A program made the position numbers and the translations under genes. DNA of 64,000 nt, taken from Parietaria judaica. Its lineage: Eukaryota > Streptophyta > Magnoliopsida > Rosales > Urticaceae. Of this stretch, positions 24,112 through 37,491 are shown one piece after another; position 1 is the first letter of the stretch; the number at the start of each line of letters is the position of its first letter. The notes below the pieces were generated by a model. The model worked only from the letters and a program-made list of their open reading frames with translations, did not search any database and had not been told where the DNA came from. Where the stretch lies: contig OX940871.1 of NCBI GenBank assembly GCA_954871525.1, forward strand, positions 25,394,586-25,458,585, given 5' to 3'.

Positions 24112-26517
24112 ATGACGATTTCGGAAGAATCGACGATTTCGCCGGCGAATTCCTACGGCGCGGTGGTTCTCGGCGGCACCTTCGACCGCCTGCACGACGG
24201 CCATCGCCTCTTCCTCAAAGTCTCCCCCTCTCTCTCGCACTCGATCTATTTGAGGATTTGGGTTTTGATTCTCTATTATCGACCTCTGAAATTCGACGAA
24301 ATCTATGGCGATTTCAGGCCTCAGCGGAGTTGGCGAGGGACCGAATTGTCATCGGAGTTTGCGCCGGTCCGATGCTCGCTAAAAAGCAGGTAAACTCCAA
24401 GATATATGTATGTATGTATGTATATATTTTCCTGTGTAAATTTGTACACGTTCGTTGATATTGATGCTTTTTACAGTTGAAAGTTCTGATTGGTGGACTT
24501 CGTGTTTGACCGTATTTTTGGGTGTTGATGATTGAAAAAGAATATGAAACTGTCTTTAACATGTTTGATTAAATGTTCTAATACGATTTTCTTGTTTTCT
24601 ATAGAGAAAGTAGCGGCAATAGTACTCAGTTTTGTTCAAATTTGTTGGGGCATGCTCTCAATTTTTGTTGAAGGTGTAAGTGCCCAAACTTTACTTAACT
24701 GGTCCCGAGAGTTAAAGCTTTGTATCGTTTATTTAATTGTTGTCGCAGCGAGTTTGTCATTTTCATTATGTTTAAATTAGGTTACTTAATTTTATTTTGT
24801 TAAGGTTACTTATGTTTAGAAGCTCTATTAATCAGGCCGATTAGTTTGTAATCATTTGCTTTATACAAGAGAGCTCAAGTTAATGAGAAAAGTAGCCAGT
24901 AATCTCTCTGAGATTGAGTTTGTGAGTGTTGGCCGATATTTTCAATATTCCCGTTTCGAGTTTATCAATCTTTGGGCACGTTCACCGGGTCAAATCCTTC
25001 CTTAAAAAAAAAAGGAATTATGCCTCACTATATTTGAAATGATTGGTGTATCATTGCCGCTAATATTCCTCTTATGTATACTGGTCTTTTTTTTTTTGCG
25101 AACGTGATTAGGAGCTCGAATGAGAAAGCAATAGATAACTCTTGACAACTCTAAATAATATGGTTCTACACATTTCCAAATAGATATTTTCTAGTGTATT
25201 GACAGCAAATCTATTCGATGAATTTCTATATATATGAAAATCTTAATATGGTGTTTTTTAATAGGTATCGTTAATCATCACCTTATATGTGTGTGCGAGT
25301 ACTATCAGAACGATATTTAATTCTATAATTGGTGTTTCGCCTCAGCTATAACTCTGGTGTGACTGTGTGTATGTATGTGTATATATATATTTACTTTTAT
25401 ATTTATAAAATCATGTATGTATAATATTTATGATTGTGCTTTGGATATACGATAATTTTCGGGTAATATAAGGCAAGATATGGATTTGGCAGTTTGCTGA
25501 GCTGATACAGCCTATCGAGGAAAGGATGATGAATGTTCAGAACTATATTAAGGTATTTTGAGCATAGCTGTAAGCTTTTTTGACCTTTTGACGTTGTCAA
25601 TAAGAAATATTAGCTGAGAGAAGGTTAAATTTGATATCTGGGTTCAGTCAATCAAACCGGAGCTGGTAGTGCAAGCCGAGCCTATTACGGACCCCTATGG
25701 ACCTTCCATTGTTGAAGAAGATTTGGAGGCCATTGTTGTCAGGTTAGTGATATGATCCAAGAACAATTTTGAAGACAAGAAATCGGCCAATGGGAATCCA
25801 TCGGAAATATGAATCCCCTTTTCACTTTGTTACGATAATCATACGGAAATGAAAAGCGACCTTTCTTTCGAGAACATTGTCAAAACGCTCTCCTTGATGC
25901 AAAGGAAAGACATTCCAAACTAAGCACGGAAAAAACATGATAGCTAGCTCTTGGCACCTTATGTAGAAATTAGGAAACCACAATCCCTTTCTTTACACAC
26001 TACCTAAAATGCCCTTACTAACTTAAAACATAAATATTTATCTAGTTATAAGTTACTGTTGTATCAGTTAGCTTTGAATGGTCGGTTTGCTTTGATTTTG
26101 GAGTAGAATTAAAAAAAAAAAAAAAAACCCTTTGATTGTGACAATTGTAATCTGATCATTTAACGGTTTGGTTGAAATTTTGGATTTGTTTTCATTCTGT
26201 GTGTGTGTACTGTGGCAGCAAGGAGACTCTACAAGGTGGAATTTCAGTCAACAAAAGAAGAGCTGAAAAGGGCCTTTCAAAGCTTAAGGTTTTTTTTTTG
26301 GCCATTACCGATAATTTTGGAACATCGTTTTTTATTTTCTTCAGTCATTTTAGCAAAATGTTACAGGTGATGATCTAAAGTTGCGGTATTTGATTGAGTG
26401 TATGCTGTGCAGATTGAAGTTGTGGATTTGGTTTCCGAAGGTTCGAGCGGGGACAAGCTTAGCTCGACGACTTTGAGGAAACTCGACGCCGAAAAACTTA
26501 AGAACCAGTCTCTTTAA
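24112..26517 (+). CDS. COAD: Phosphopantetheine adenylyltransferase (CoA biosynthesis)
   Basis: Six exons join in frame (24112-24219, 24318-24389, 25493-25552, 25648-25742, 26219-26288, 26413-26517), encoding 169 residues, close to the usual length of the monofunctional plant enzyme. It transfers AMP from ATP to 4'-phosphopantetheine to form dephospho-CoA (EC 2.7.7.3). The nucleotidyltransferase signature is clear: [17 protein letters not shown] at residues ~18-34, with the HxGH motif as HDGH. It is followed by [16 protein letters not shown], then [34 protein letters not shown] and [10 protein letters not shown]. The C-terminal SSTTLRK is the second nucleotide-binding motif. No transit peptide is evident, so cytosolic location is likely. 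Introns hold only simple repeats such as TATG at about 24402-24424. Confidence 0.92.
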
Positions 26518-26824
26518 TGTAAGAAGACATTTACTTCTGCAGAAAGAAAAGGACTAAAGAGATCTCTTAGAAGTTGAATTTTGTTTAATTTGTAGAATAA
26601 AATAAATAAATATGCAGGCCTTCATTTGTTGGTTAATCAATAAGCTTGATTTAGTTATTCCTTATATGCACTTTAGTTTAATTTTTGAAAAACATGTACC
26701 ATCTAAAATAGAATGTAATATTATCAAATTAAACTTAGAGAATATATTTTTGTGAAAAATTGAAATAAAACGTCTATAAACATAAATTTTCCGAACTCTT
26801 AATAATGGTGTGATGCGGTTTTTT
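26518..26824. other. Short spacer between COAD and the satellite array
   Basis: About 300 bp of AT-rich sequence, presumably the 3'UTR and downstream flank of the adenylyltransferase gene. It holds no further gene. Confidence 0.6.
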
Positions 26825-29800
26825 GTTTCCAAGCCGTTGTATAATCTATGTTCCGATACTAGTGGTTGAATTTAGTGATCGAACCCACTGAAGACTAAGA
26901 CTCTTATAATGAATATATATTGATCCCAAAATAAAGTCTAATTAAATTTAAATACCATTGATGATGTAATGACTGCAACAATTAGCATTTCCTGTGGCAT
27001 TTCTCGTCGACAATTTAATCTTTACATATTTTTGCATGAGAACTGTTGTTATATTCAAATTCCAATGTATAAGCCTTAAAATCATTATTTTTCAATTGGT
27101 TTGAGATTTTAGGTCAATGTTTAAAAACACGATATGAACATCAAGAACACCAATACTCAAATCAACATTAAAAATAATATTTGAACAGCAAGAACACTAT
27201 ATGAACTTCAAAAATGCTATATGAACATTAAAAACAATATATCAACGTTAATAACATGAAAAACATTTCTAAAAAAAAAGAAAAAAGATTGCCATAATAA
27301 GCAAAAACATCGATTTTGGGGCCTAAACGTCGAAATTAGACTAAAAGTAAAAAATCTCGTGTATTCGAGATCTCTATGTGCAAAGCTCTATATTTTTAAA
27401 AATGATATCTAGTACATATTTTTTATACCTCCCGACCTAATTCGAGGATTAAATACAGTGTTGTAATTTTTATTCTACGTTTCCAAGCTGTTGTATAATC
27501 TATGTTCCGATACTAGTGGTTGAATTTAATAGCGAACCCATTGAAGACTAAGACTCTTATAATGGAGATATATTGGTCTCAAAATAAAGTCTTTCTAATT
27601 TTTAATACCATTGATGATGTAAAGACTGTAAACAATGTAAAATAAAGATAGAATTTCATATAGCATTTCTCGTAAAAAATTTAATACTTACATATTTTTG
27701 CATGAGAATTCCTGTTATATTCAAATTCCAATGTATAATCCCAAAAATTGTTATTTTTCAATTCGTTTGAGATTTTAGGTCAATATTTAAATACACGATA
27801 TGAACATCCAGAACACCAATACTGAAATCAACATTAAAAATAATATATGAACATAAAAAACACTATATGAACATCAATAATGCTATATGAACATTAAAAA
27901 CAATATATAAACGTCAATAACACGCAAAACGTTTCTAAACAAAATAAAAACAAGTTTGCCATGAGCAAAATAATCGATTTTGGGGCGTAAACATCGAAAG
28001 TCGACTAAAAGTAAAAAATCTCATGTATTCGAGATCTCTCTGTGCATAACTCTATATTCTTAATGATGATATCTGGTGCATATTTTTAGACCTTCCGACA
28101 TAATTCAAGGATTAAATACAGTTGTGTAAAATTTACTCTACGTTTCCAAGCCGTTGTATAATCTATGTTCCGATACTAGTGGTTGAATTTATTAATCAAA
28201 CCCATTAAAAACTAAGACTCTTATAATTAAGTTATACTGGTCCCAAAATAAAGTCTTATTCATTTTTAGTAGCATTGATGATGTAAAGATTGTAAACAAT
28301 GTAAAATAAAGAAATGATATAGGAAACGCTATAATGTTTCCTGTGGCATTTCTCGTCAAAAATCTAATCCTTACATATATTTGCATGATAATTCTTGTTA
28401 TATTCAAATTCCAATGTATATTCCCGAAAATTATTACTTTTTCAATTGGTTTGAGATATTAGGTCAATATTTAAAAACACGATATGAACATCAAGAACAC
28501 GAATACTCAAATAAACATTAAAAGTAATATATGAATATCAAGAACACTATATGAACTTAAAAAATGCATATGAACATTAAAAACAATATATCAACGTTAA
28601 TAACACAAAAAATGTTTCTAAAAAATAGAAAAAAGATTACCATACGCATAAACATCGATTTTGGGGCATAAACGTCGAAATTCGACTCAAAGTAAAAAAT
28701 CTCATGTATTCATGATATCTCTGTGCAAAGCTCTATATTGTTTATGATGATATCTAGTGCATATTTTTTAGACCTCCCGACCTAATACGAGGATTAAATA
28801 CGGTGTTGTAAATTTTACTCTACATTTCAAAGCCGTTGTATAATCTATGTTCTGATACTAGTGGTTGAATTTAGTAATCGAATCCATTGAAGACTAAGAC
28901 TCTTATAATGAATATATATTGGTCACAAAATAAAGTCTTCTAAATTTTTAGTTCCATTGATGATATAACGATTGTAAACAATGTAAAATAAAGAAATTCT
29001 ATAAGAATTCCTGTGGCATTTCTCGTCAACAATTTAATCCTTACATATTTTTGCATGAAATTCTTGTTATATTCAAATTCCGATGTATAGTCCCTAAAAT
29101 CTTTATTTTTTCAATTGGTTTGTGATTTTAGGTCAATATTTAAAAACACGATATGAACATCAAGAGCAACAATATTAAATAAACATTAAAAATAATATAT
29201 GAACATAAAGAAAAGTATATGAACTTCAAAAACGCTATATGAACATTAAAAACAATATACTAACGTCAATAACACGAAAAACGTTTCTAAAAAAATAGAA
29301 AAAAGATTACCATAAGAAAAACATCGATTTTGGGGCCTAAACGTCGAAACTCGACCAAAAGTAAAAAATCTCATGTATTCGAGATCTCTTTGTACAGCAC
29401 TCTAATTTATTTATGATGATATCTTGTGCATATTTTTTATACCTCCCATTCTTATTCGAGGATGAAATACAATTGTGTAAATTTTTACCATTACCGATGT
29501 AACGGCTGTAAACAACGTAAAATAAAGAAATGCTATAGGAAATAATGTAGCATTTCCTATAGCATTTCTCGTCAATAATTTAATCTTTACATATTTGTGC
29601 ATGAGAATTATTGTTATATTCAAATTCCAATGCATAAGCCTTAAAATCGTTATTTTTCAATTTGTTTGAGATTATAGGTCAATATATAAAAACACGATGT
29701 GAACATCAAGAACACCGATACTCAAATCAACATTAAAAATAATATATGAATATCAAGCACACTATACGAACTTAAAAAATGCTATATGAACAATAAAAAC

Positions 29801-32800
29801 AATATATCAACATCAATAACACAAAAAATGTTTCTAAAAAATAGAAAGAAAAAAAAGCCATAAGCAAAAATATCGATTTTGGGGCCTAAACGTCAAAATT
29901 CGCAAAAAAGTAATCAATCTCATGTCTGCGAGATCTCTCTGTGCAAAATTGTATATTGTTTATGATGATATCGAGTGCATATTTTTTAGGCCTCCCGACC
30001 TTATTCGAGGATTAAATACAGTTGTGTAAATTTTACTCTACGTTTCTAAGCCATTGTATAATTTTGAATTTAGTAATCGAACCCATTAAAAACTACGACT
30101 CTTATAATGAATATATATTGGTCCCAAAATAAAATCTTATTAATTTTCTGTACCATTGATGATGTAACGACTGTAAACAATGTAAAATAAAGAAATGCTA
30201 TAGGAAATGCTATAGCGTTTCCTAAAGCATTTCTCGTCAACAATTTAATCCTTACATATTTTTGCATGAGAGTTCTTTTTATATTAAAATTCCAATGTAG
30301 AAGCCCTAAAATCGTTATTTTTTAAATTGGTTTGAGATTTTAGGTCAATATATAAAAATATAATATGAACATCAACAACACTAATACTCAAATCAACATA
30401 AAAAATAATATATGAATATCAAGAACACTATATGAACTTCAAAAATGCTATATAAACAATAAACACAATATATAAACATCAATAGAAAGAAAAACGTTTC
30501 TAAAAAATAGAAAAAAGATTGCCATAGACAAAAATAACTTTTTTGGGGCCTAAACGTCGAAATTCGACTAAAAGTAAAAAATCTCATGTATGCGAGATCT
30601 CTCTGTGCAAAGCTTTATGATATTTATGATGATATCGAGTGCATATTTTTTAGACCTCCCGACCTAATTTGAGGATTAAATTTAGTTGTGTAAATTTTAC
30701 TCTACGTTTCTAAGCCATTGTATAATCTATATTCATATTTTAGGTCATATTACAATGTATAAGCCCTAAAATCATTATTTTTTCAATTGGTTTGAGATTT
30801 TAGGTCAATATATAAGAACACGATATGAACATCAAGAACACCAATACTTAAATCAACATTAAAAATAATGTATGAATATCAAGAACACTATCTGAACTTC
30901 AAAAATACTATATGAAAAATAAAAAATATATATCAACATCAATAACACGAAAAATGTTTCTAAAAAAGTAGAAAAAAGATTGCGCTACGCAGAAATATCG
31001 ATTTTGGGGCCTAAATGTCGAAATTCGACTTAAAGTTAAAAATCTCATGTATGCAAGATCTCTCTGTGCAAAGCTTTATATTTTTTATGATGATATCTAG
31101 TGCATATTTTTTAGACCTCCCGACCTAATTCGAGGATTAAATACAGTTGTGTAAATTCTACTCTACGTTTCTAAGCCATTGTATAATCTATTTACTGACA
31201 CTAGTGGTTGAATTTAGTAATCGAACCCATTGAATACTACGACTCTTATAATGAAGATATATTGGTCCCAAAATAATGTCTTATTATTTTTTAGTACCAT
31301 TGATGATGTAACGACTGTAAAATATGTAAAATAAAGAAATGCTATAGGAAGTGATATAGAATTTCCTATAGCATTTCTCATCAACAATTTAATCTTTACA
31401 TATTTTTGCATGAGAGTTCTTGTTATATTCATATACCAATGTATAAGCCCTAAAATCATTATTTTTTCAATTGGTTTGAGATTTTAGGTCAATATATAAA
31501 AACACGATATGAACATCAAGAACACAAATACTGAAATCAACATTAAAAATAATGTATGAATATCAAGAACACTATATGAACTTCAAAAATACTATATGAA
31601 CAATAAAAACAATATATCAACATCAATAACACGAAAAATGTTTCTAAAAAAATAGAAAAAAGATTGCGATACGCAAAAATATCGATTTTGAGGCCTAAAC
31701 ATATAAATTCCACTAAAAGTTAAAAATCTCATGTATGCGAGATCTCTCTGTGCAAAGCTTTATATTGTTTATGATGATATCCAGTGCATATTTTTTTAGA
31801 CCTCCCAACCTAATTCGAGGATCAAAAATACAGTTATGGAAATTCTACTCTACGTTTCTAAGCCATTGTATAATCTATGTTCCGAAACTACTAGTTGAAT
31901 TTATTAATCGAACCCATTGAAGACTACTACTCTTATAATGAAGATATATTGGTCCCAAAATAATGTCTTAATAATTTTTAGTACCATTGATGATGTAACG
32001 ACTGTAAAATATGTAAAATAAAGAAATTCTATAGGAAATGCTATAGCATTTCCTATAGCATTTCTCGTCAACAATTTAATCCTTACATATTTTTGCATGA
32101 GAGTTCTTGTTATATTCATATTCAAATGTATAAGCCCTAAAATCATTATTTTTTCAATTGGTTTGAGATTTTAGGTCATAATATAAGAACACGATATGAA
32201 AATCAAGAACACCAATATTCAAATCAACATTAAAAATAATGTATGATTATCAAGAACACTATCCGAACTTCAAAAATACTATATGAACAATAAAAACAAT
32301 ATATCAACATCAATAACACGAAAAATGTTTATAAAAAATAGAAAAAATATTGCGATACGCAAAAATGTCGATATTGGGGCCTAAATGCCGAAATTCGACT
32401 AAAAGTAAAAAAAATTCAGTATGCAAGATCTCTCTTTGCAAAGCTTTATATTGTTTATTATGATATCTAGTGCATATTTTTTAGACCTCCCGACCTAATT
32501 CGAGGATTAAATACAGTTGTGTAAATTATACTCTACGTTTCTAAGCCATTGTATAATCTATGTTCTGACACTAGTGGTTGAATTTAGTAATCGAACCCAT
32601 TGAATACTACGACTCTTATAATGAAGATATATTGATCCCAAAATAATGTCTTATTAATATTTAGTACCATTGATGATGTAACGACTGTAAAGTATGTAAA
32701 ATAAAGAAATGCTATAGGAAGTGCTATAGCATTTCCTATAGCATTTCTCGTCAACAATTTAATCCTTACATATTTTTGCATGAGAGTTCTTGTTATATTC

Positions 32801-35800
32801 ATATTCCAATGTATAAGCCCTAAAATCATTATTTTTTCAATTGGTTTGAGATTTTAGGTCAATATATAAAAACACGATATGAACATCAAGAACACAAATA
32901 CTCAAATCAACATTAAAAATAATGTATGAATATCAAGAACACTATATGAACTTCAAAAATACTATATGAACAATAAAAACAATATATCAACATCAATAAC
33001 ATGAAAAATGTTTCTAAAAAAATAGAAAAAAGATTGCAATACGAAAAAATATCGATTTTGAGGCCTAAACATCTAAATTCGACTAAAAGTAAAAAATCGC
33101 AAGTATTCGAGATCTCTCTGTGCTAAGCTTTATATTGTTTATGATGATATCTAGTGCATATTTTTTTATATAACTCCCGACCTAATTCGAGGATCAAAAA
33201 TACAGTTGTGTAAATTCTACTCTACGTTTCTAAGCCATTGTATAATCTATGTTCCGACACTAGTGGTTGAAATTAGTAATCGAACCCATTGAAGACTACG
33301 ACTCTTATAATGAAGATATATTGGTCCCAAAATAATGTCTTATTAATTTTTAGTACCATTGATGATGTAACGACTATAAAATATGTAAAATATGAAAAAT
33401 GTTTCTAAAAAATAGAAAAAAGATTGCGATACGCAAAAATATCGATTTTGGGGCCTAAACGTCGAAACTCGACTAAAAGTAAAAAATCTCATGTATGCGA
33501 GATCTCTCTGTGCAAAGATCTATGTTGTTTATGATGATATCTTGTGCATATTTTTTAGACCTCCCGACCTAATTCGAGGATTAAATACAGTTGTGTAAAT
33601 TCTACTATACGTTTCTAAGCCATTATATAATCTATGTTCCGATACTAGTGGTTGAATTTAGTAACCGAACCCATTGAAGACTACGACTCTTATAATGAAG
33701 ATATATTGATCCCAAAATAATGTCTTATTAATATTTAGTACCATTGATGATGTAACGACTGTAAAATATGTCAAATAAAGAAGCATTTCCTATTGCATTT
33801 CTCGTCAAAAAATTAATCCGTACATATTTCTGCATGAGAATTCTTGTTATATTAAAATTCCAATGTATAAGCCATAAATTCGTTATTTTTTCAATTGGTT
33901 TGAGATTTAAGTCAATATATAAAAACACGATATAAACATCAAGAACACCAATACTCAAATCAACATTCAAAATAATATATGAATATCAAGAACACTATAT
34001 GAACTTAAAAAATTCTATATGAAGAATAAAAATAATATATCAATATCAATCACACGAAAAATGTTTCTAAAAAATAGAAAAAAGATTGCGATACGCAAAA
34101 ATATCGATTTTGGGGCCTAAACGTCGAAATTTGACTAAAAGTAAAAAATCTCATGTATGCGAGATCTCTCTGTGCAAAGATCTATTTTGTTTATGATTAT
34201 ATCTAGTCCATATTTTTTAGACTTCCCGACCTAATCGAGGATTAAATACAGTTGGGTAAATTCTACTATACGTTTCTAAGCCATTGTATAATCTATGTTC
34301 TGATACTAGTGGTTGAATTTAGTAACCGAACCCATTGAAGACAACGAATCTTATAATGAAGATATATTGGTCCCAAAATAATGTCTTATAAATTTTTCGT
34401 ACCATTGATGATGTAACGACTGTAAAATATGTAAAATAAAGAAATGCTATAGGAAATGCTATAGCATTTCTCATCAAAAATTTAATCCTTACTTATTTTT
34501 GCATGATAATTCTTGTTATATTAAAATTCCAAAGTATAAACCCAAAAATCGTTATTTTTCAATTGGTTTGAGATTTTAGGTCAATATATAGAAACACGAT
34601 ATGAACATTAAGAACACCAATACTCAAATCAACATTAAAAATAATATATGAATATCAAGAACACTATATGAACTTCAAAAATGCTATATGAACAATAAAA
34701 ACAATATATCAACATCAATAACACGAAATATGTTTCTTAAAAATAGAAAAAATATTGCGATACGCAAAAATATCGATTTTGTGGCCTAAACGTCGAAATT
34801 CGACTATAAGTAAAAAATATCATGTATGCAAGATCTCCCTGTGTAAAGCTCTATATTTTTTTTGATGATATGTAGTGCATATTTTTTAGACCTCCCAACT
34901 TGATTCTAGGATTAAATACAGTTGTGTAAATTCTACTCTACGGTTCAAAGCCATTGTATAATCTATCTTCGAATACTAGTGGTTGAATTTAGTAATCAAA
35001 CCCATTGAAGACTACGACTCTTATAATAAAGATATATTGGTACCAAAATTAACTCTTATTAATTTTTAGTACCATTGATGATATAACGACTGTAAACAAT
35101 GTAAAATAAAGGAATGCTATAGGAAATGCTATAGCATTTCTTGTCAACAATTTAATCCTTACATATCTTTGCATGAGAATTTTTGTTGTATTCAAGCTCG
35201 GATGAGTAAGCCCTAAAATTGTTATTTTATAAATTTGTTTGAGATTTTAGGTTAATATTTAAAAACACGATATGAACATTTAGAACACCAATACTCAAAA
35301 CAACATTAAAAATATTATATGAACATAAAGAACACTATATGAATTTAAAAAATGCTATATGAATATTAAAAACAATATATCAACTTCAATAACAAGAAAA
35401 ACGTTTCTAAAAAAATGATTTCCATAAGCAAAAACGTCGATTTTGGGGCCTAAACGTGAAAATTTGACTAAAAGTAAAAAATCATATGTATTTTAGATCT
35501 CTCTGTGCAAAGCTTTATATTGTATATGATGATATCTAGTGCATATTTTTTAGACCTCCCGACCTAATTCGAGGATTAAAATACAATTGTGTAAATTTTA
35601 CTCTACGTTTCCAAGCCGTTGTATAATCTTTTTTCCGGTACTAATGGTTGAATTAAGATATATTGGTCCTAAAATAAGTCTTAATAATTTTTAGTACCAT
35701 TAATACTGTTAACAATGTAAGATAAAGAAATGCTATAGGAAATTCTATAGCATTTCATGTGGCATTTCTCGTCAACAATTTAATCATTTGATACTTTTCC

Positions 35801-36131
35801 ATGAGAATTCTTGTTATATTCAAATTTCAATGTATAAGCCCTAAAATTATTATTTTTTCAATTGGTTTATGATTTTAGGTCAATATTTATAAACAGATAT
35901 GAACACCAAGAACACCAATACTCAAATCAACATTAAAAATAATATTTGAACATCAAGAACACTATATGAACTTCAAAAACGCTATATGAACAATAAAAAC
36001 AATATATCAACGTCAATAACATGAGAAATATTTCTAAAAAATAGAAAAAATATTCCAATAAGCAAAAACATCGAATTTGGGTCCTACACGTCAAAATTCG
36101 ACTAAAAGTAAAAAAATGTCATATATGCGAG
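26825..36131. repeat. Tandem satellite array, ~665-685-bp monomer, about 13-14 copies
   Basis: A recognisable landmark (CCAAGCCGTTGTATAATC and variants, next to a GATACTAGTGGTTGAATTTA block) recurs near 26827, 27480, 28143, 28826, 30043, 30706, 31168, 31853, 32537, 33224, 33609, 34270, 34940 and 35607. Full spacings are 653-687 bp; 462 and 385 are monomers with internal deletions (around 30730 and 33388), and the 1217 gap is two copies with a deletion near 29490. Each monomer also carries TATGAACATCAAGAACAC-type sub-repeats, a CGATTTTGGGGCCTAAACG block and, where complete, a 42-nt palindrome. The array begins and ends at different phases of the monomer. Adjacent copies at 31.1-33.2 kb look most alike, suggesting local homogenisation. 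No coding function is supported. Confidence 0.93.
32706..32747. repeat. 42-nt near-perfect palindrome inside a satellite monomer (example copy)
   Basis: The sequence from GAAATGCTATAGGAAGTGCT to its mirror TATAGCATTTC is self-complementary over 42 nt with one mismatched pair. Variants occupy the same monomer position near 32026-32067, 31340-31380 and 30190-30235, while copies near 34440-34475 and 35110-35145 have lost one arm. It can form a strong hairpin on either strand. Confidence 0.8.
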
Positions 36132-36234
36132 TGGAAAGACATGTTGTACACGAATTCAAGCCACGATAACCAATCGAGGCATTTATTTGGTTTCGCGGTT
36201 TCGCCCCCGTCACACACCGAAGATGCATATCCAA

Positions 36235-36396
36235 TGTGATGTATTACGGGATGCCCAAAAATCCCACAAAATCAATGATTGACTTAATCATGTTTTAAAG
36301 TTTTTTTTAATCCGATGTGATGTATTACGGGATGCCCAAAAATCCCACAAAATCAATGATTGACTTAATCATGTTTTAAAGTTTTTTTTATTTTAT
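36235..36396. repeat. 81-bp tandem duplication
   Basis: The segment beginning TGTGATGTATTACGGGATGC at 36235 recurs at 36316, period 81 bp, nearly identical including the terminal T run. It lies between the end of the satellite and the older LTR element. The rest of 36132-36480 shows nothing recognisable. Confidence 0.85.
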
Positions 36397-36479
36397 TTTG
36401 TCATTTATTTGATTCTTTCTTCATTGCTATAATAGGTAAGGAAAAATAATACATGAAGACAACCGTATTGTAATCAATA

Positions 36480-36721
36480 TTAGTTTACGATCATATGAAA
36501 AAATTGAGTTTTTATTTGTGAAGTCGAGTTTTATCTTACAAGGACATGTTCTTTGTGTTCTTTATATTTGTTCATACATCAGTTGGTATCAGAGCGACTC
36601 GTTTCTATGTAGAGGCAACGGTGAAGCGAGCCGTTCACGACGCTTTCTTAGAGGTTATGGTGATACGAGAAGAGGTCGACGGATTTCATACTCATGTGTA
36701 ATTGTTGATCCGTTAGATGGC
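36480..36721 (+). mobile_element. Older LTR retrotransposon: LTR end, primer-binding site and leader (left part)
   Basis: TGGTATCAGAGC at 36584-36595 is the classic plant primer-binding site for initiator methionine tRNA. It lies 2 bp after a CA that would close an LTR at 36581. Sequence after it looks like a gag leader with RG-rich codons. The Tat-lineage element interrupts it at 36721, and its right part resumes at 50659. The start of its LTR could not be found, so 36480 is nominal. Confidence 0.6.
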
Positions 36722-37421
36722 TGTTAAGGTCAGATTTGGTCAAATCTCTTCTTAACACCACCCTTTGTCGTTTGTGAAGTAAACGACATAAAGCGAGAGG
36801 AAGATTGCTTGAAGAACCCAAGCCCATGAAAGAATAAAGAAATTAAGGCCCAGCAAGCGAAGCCCACGAGAAGTCAGCATCCGATAAAGCCGGCCCAACA
36901 TCTCGTCGGGAAAAGGGAAGTTCATCGAGGAAAAGCTCTTCGGGAAAGCCTAATCGCGTTAAAAGAGGAACTCATTCGAGATCGCGAGAAAGAAGGGAAG
37001 ATTGGCTTATTCAGTTGAAGATTTCGTGGGATATCCAACGCAAAATAAGGAAGGTCAACTACGATCATAGCGATTCAGAAGGGAACCCTAGCAAGATTTG
37101 AGGAATATTCTAGAAGACTTTCAAACCTATAAATACGAATGTAAACCTAGCATAAAGGGAGATTATTCAATATTCTAGTATTCAGTATTCATTATCGTGA
37201 GTTTGAGAGAATAAATCTTTGAGTCTTCGAGCTTGCTTATTCATAGCATTCTCGATCTCCCAGGGGTTAGAGTGTGTAATCTTCGATTGTCCAAGCTATC
37301 AAACGGAAGAAACCGGGTCCTCTCGGAATCATAATAAATCAGAGATATTCGTATTGTCCATAATTATTTAATTATTTCGATTATCTTTGTGACTGCACGG
37401 CGGTAAAAATCGCCCTCTACA
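36722..37421 (+). repeat. 5' LTR
   Basis: Begins TGTTAAGGTC and ends CCCTCTACA. It matches the 3' LTR at 697 of 700 positions by direct reading. A promoter-like TATAAATA lies at 37128-37135, and an AATAAA follows at about 37210, consistent with a U3-R-U5 layout. Confidence 0.97.
37128..37135 (+). promoter_or_regulatory. TATA box of the LTR promoter
   Basis: TATAAATA in the 5' LTR, in an otherwise mixed sequence, about 290 bp before the LTR end. The same site is present in the 3' LTR at about 50360-50367. It is the likely core promoter for the genomic RNA. Confidence 0.65.
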
Positions 37422-37423
37422 GT

Positions 37424-37442
37424 TTGGCGCCCACCGAGGGGG
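37424..37442 (+). other. Primer-binding site
   Basis: TTGGCGCCCACCGAGGGGG starts two bases after the LTR. TGGCGCC at this position is the usual plant gypsy priming sequence, complementary to a tRNA 3' end. I do not name the tRNA. Confidence 0.6.
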
Positions 37443-37491
37443 CTTTGTTTCTTTCTATCGCACAGCCAGGAAATCGAAGGGAGGAAGGAGA

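Noticed and set aside
36518..36727. 69-codon frame spanning the left end of the retrotransposon
   Set aside because: It crosses the primer-binding site and the insertion junction, so it is a chance frame.
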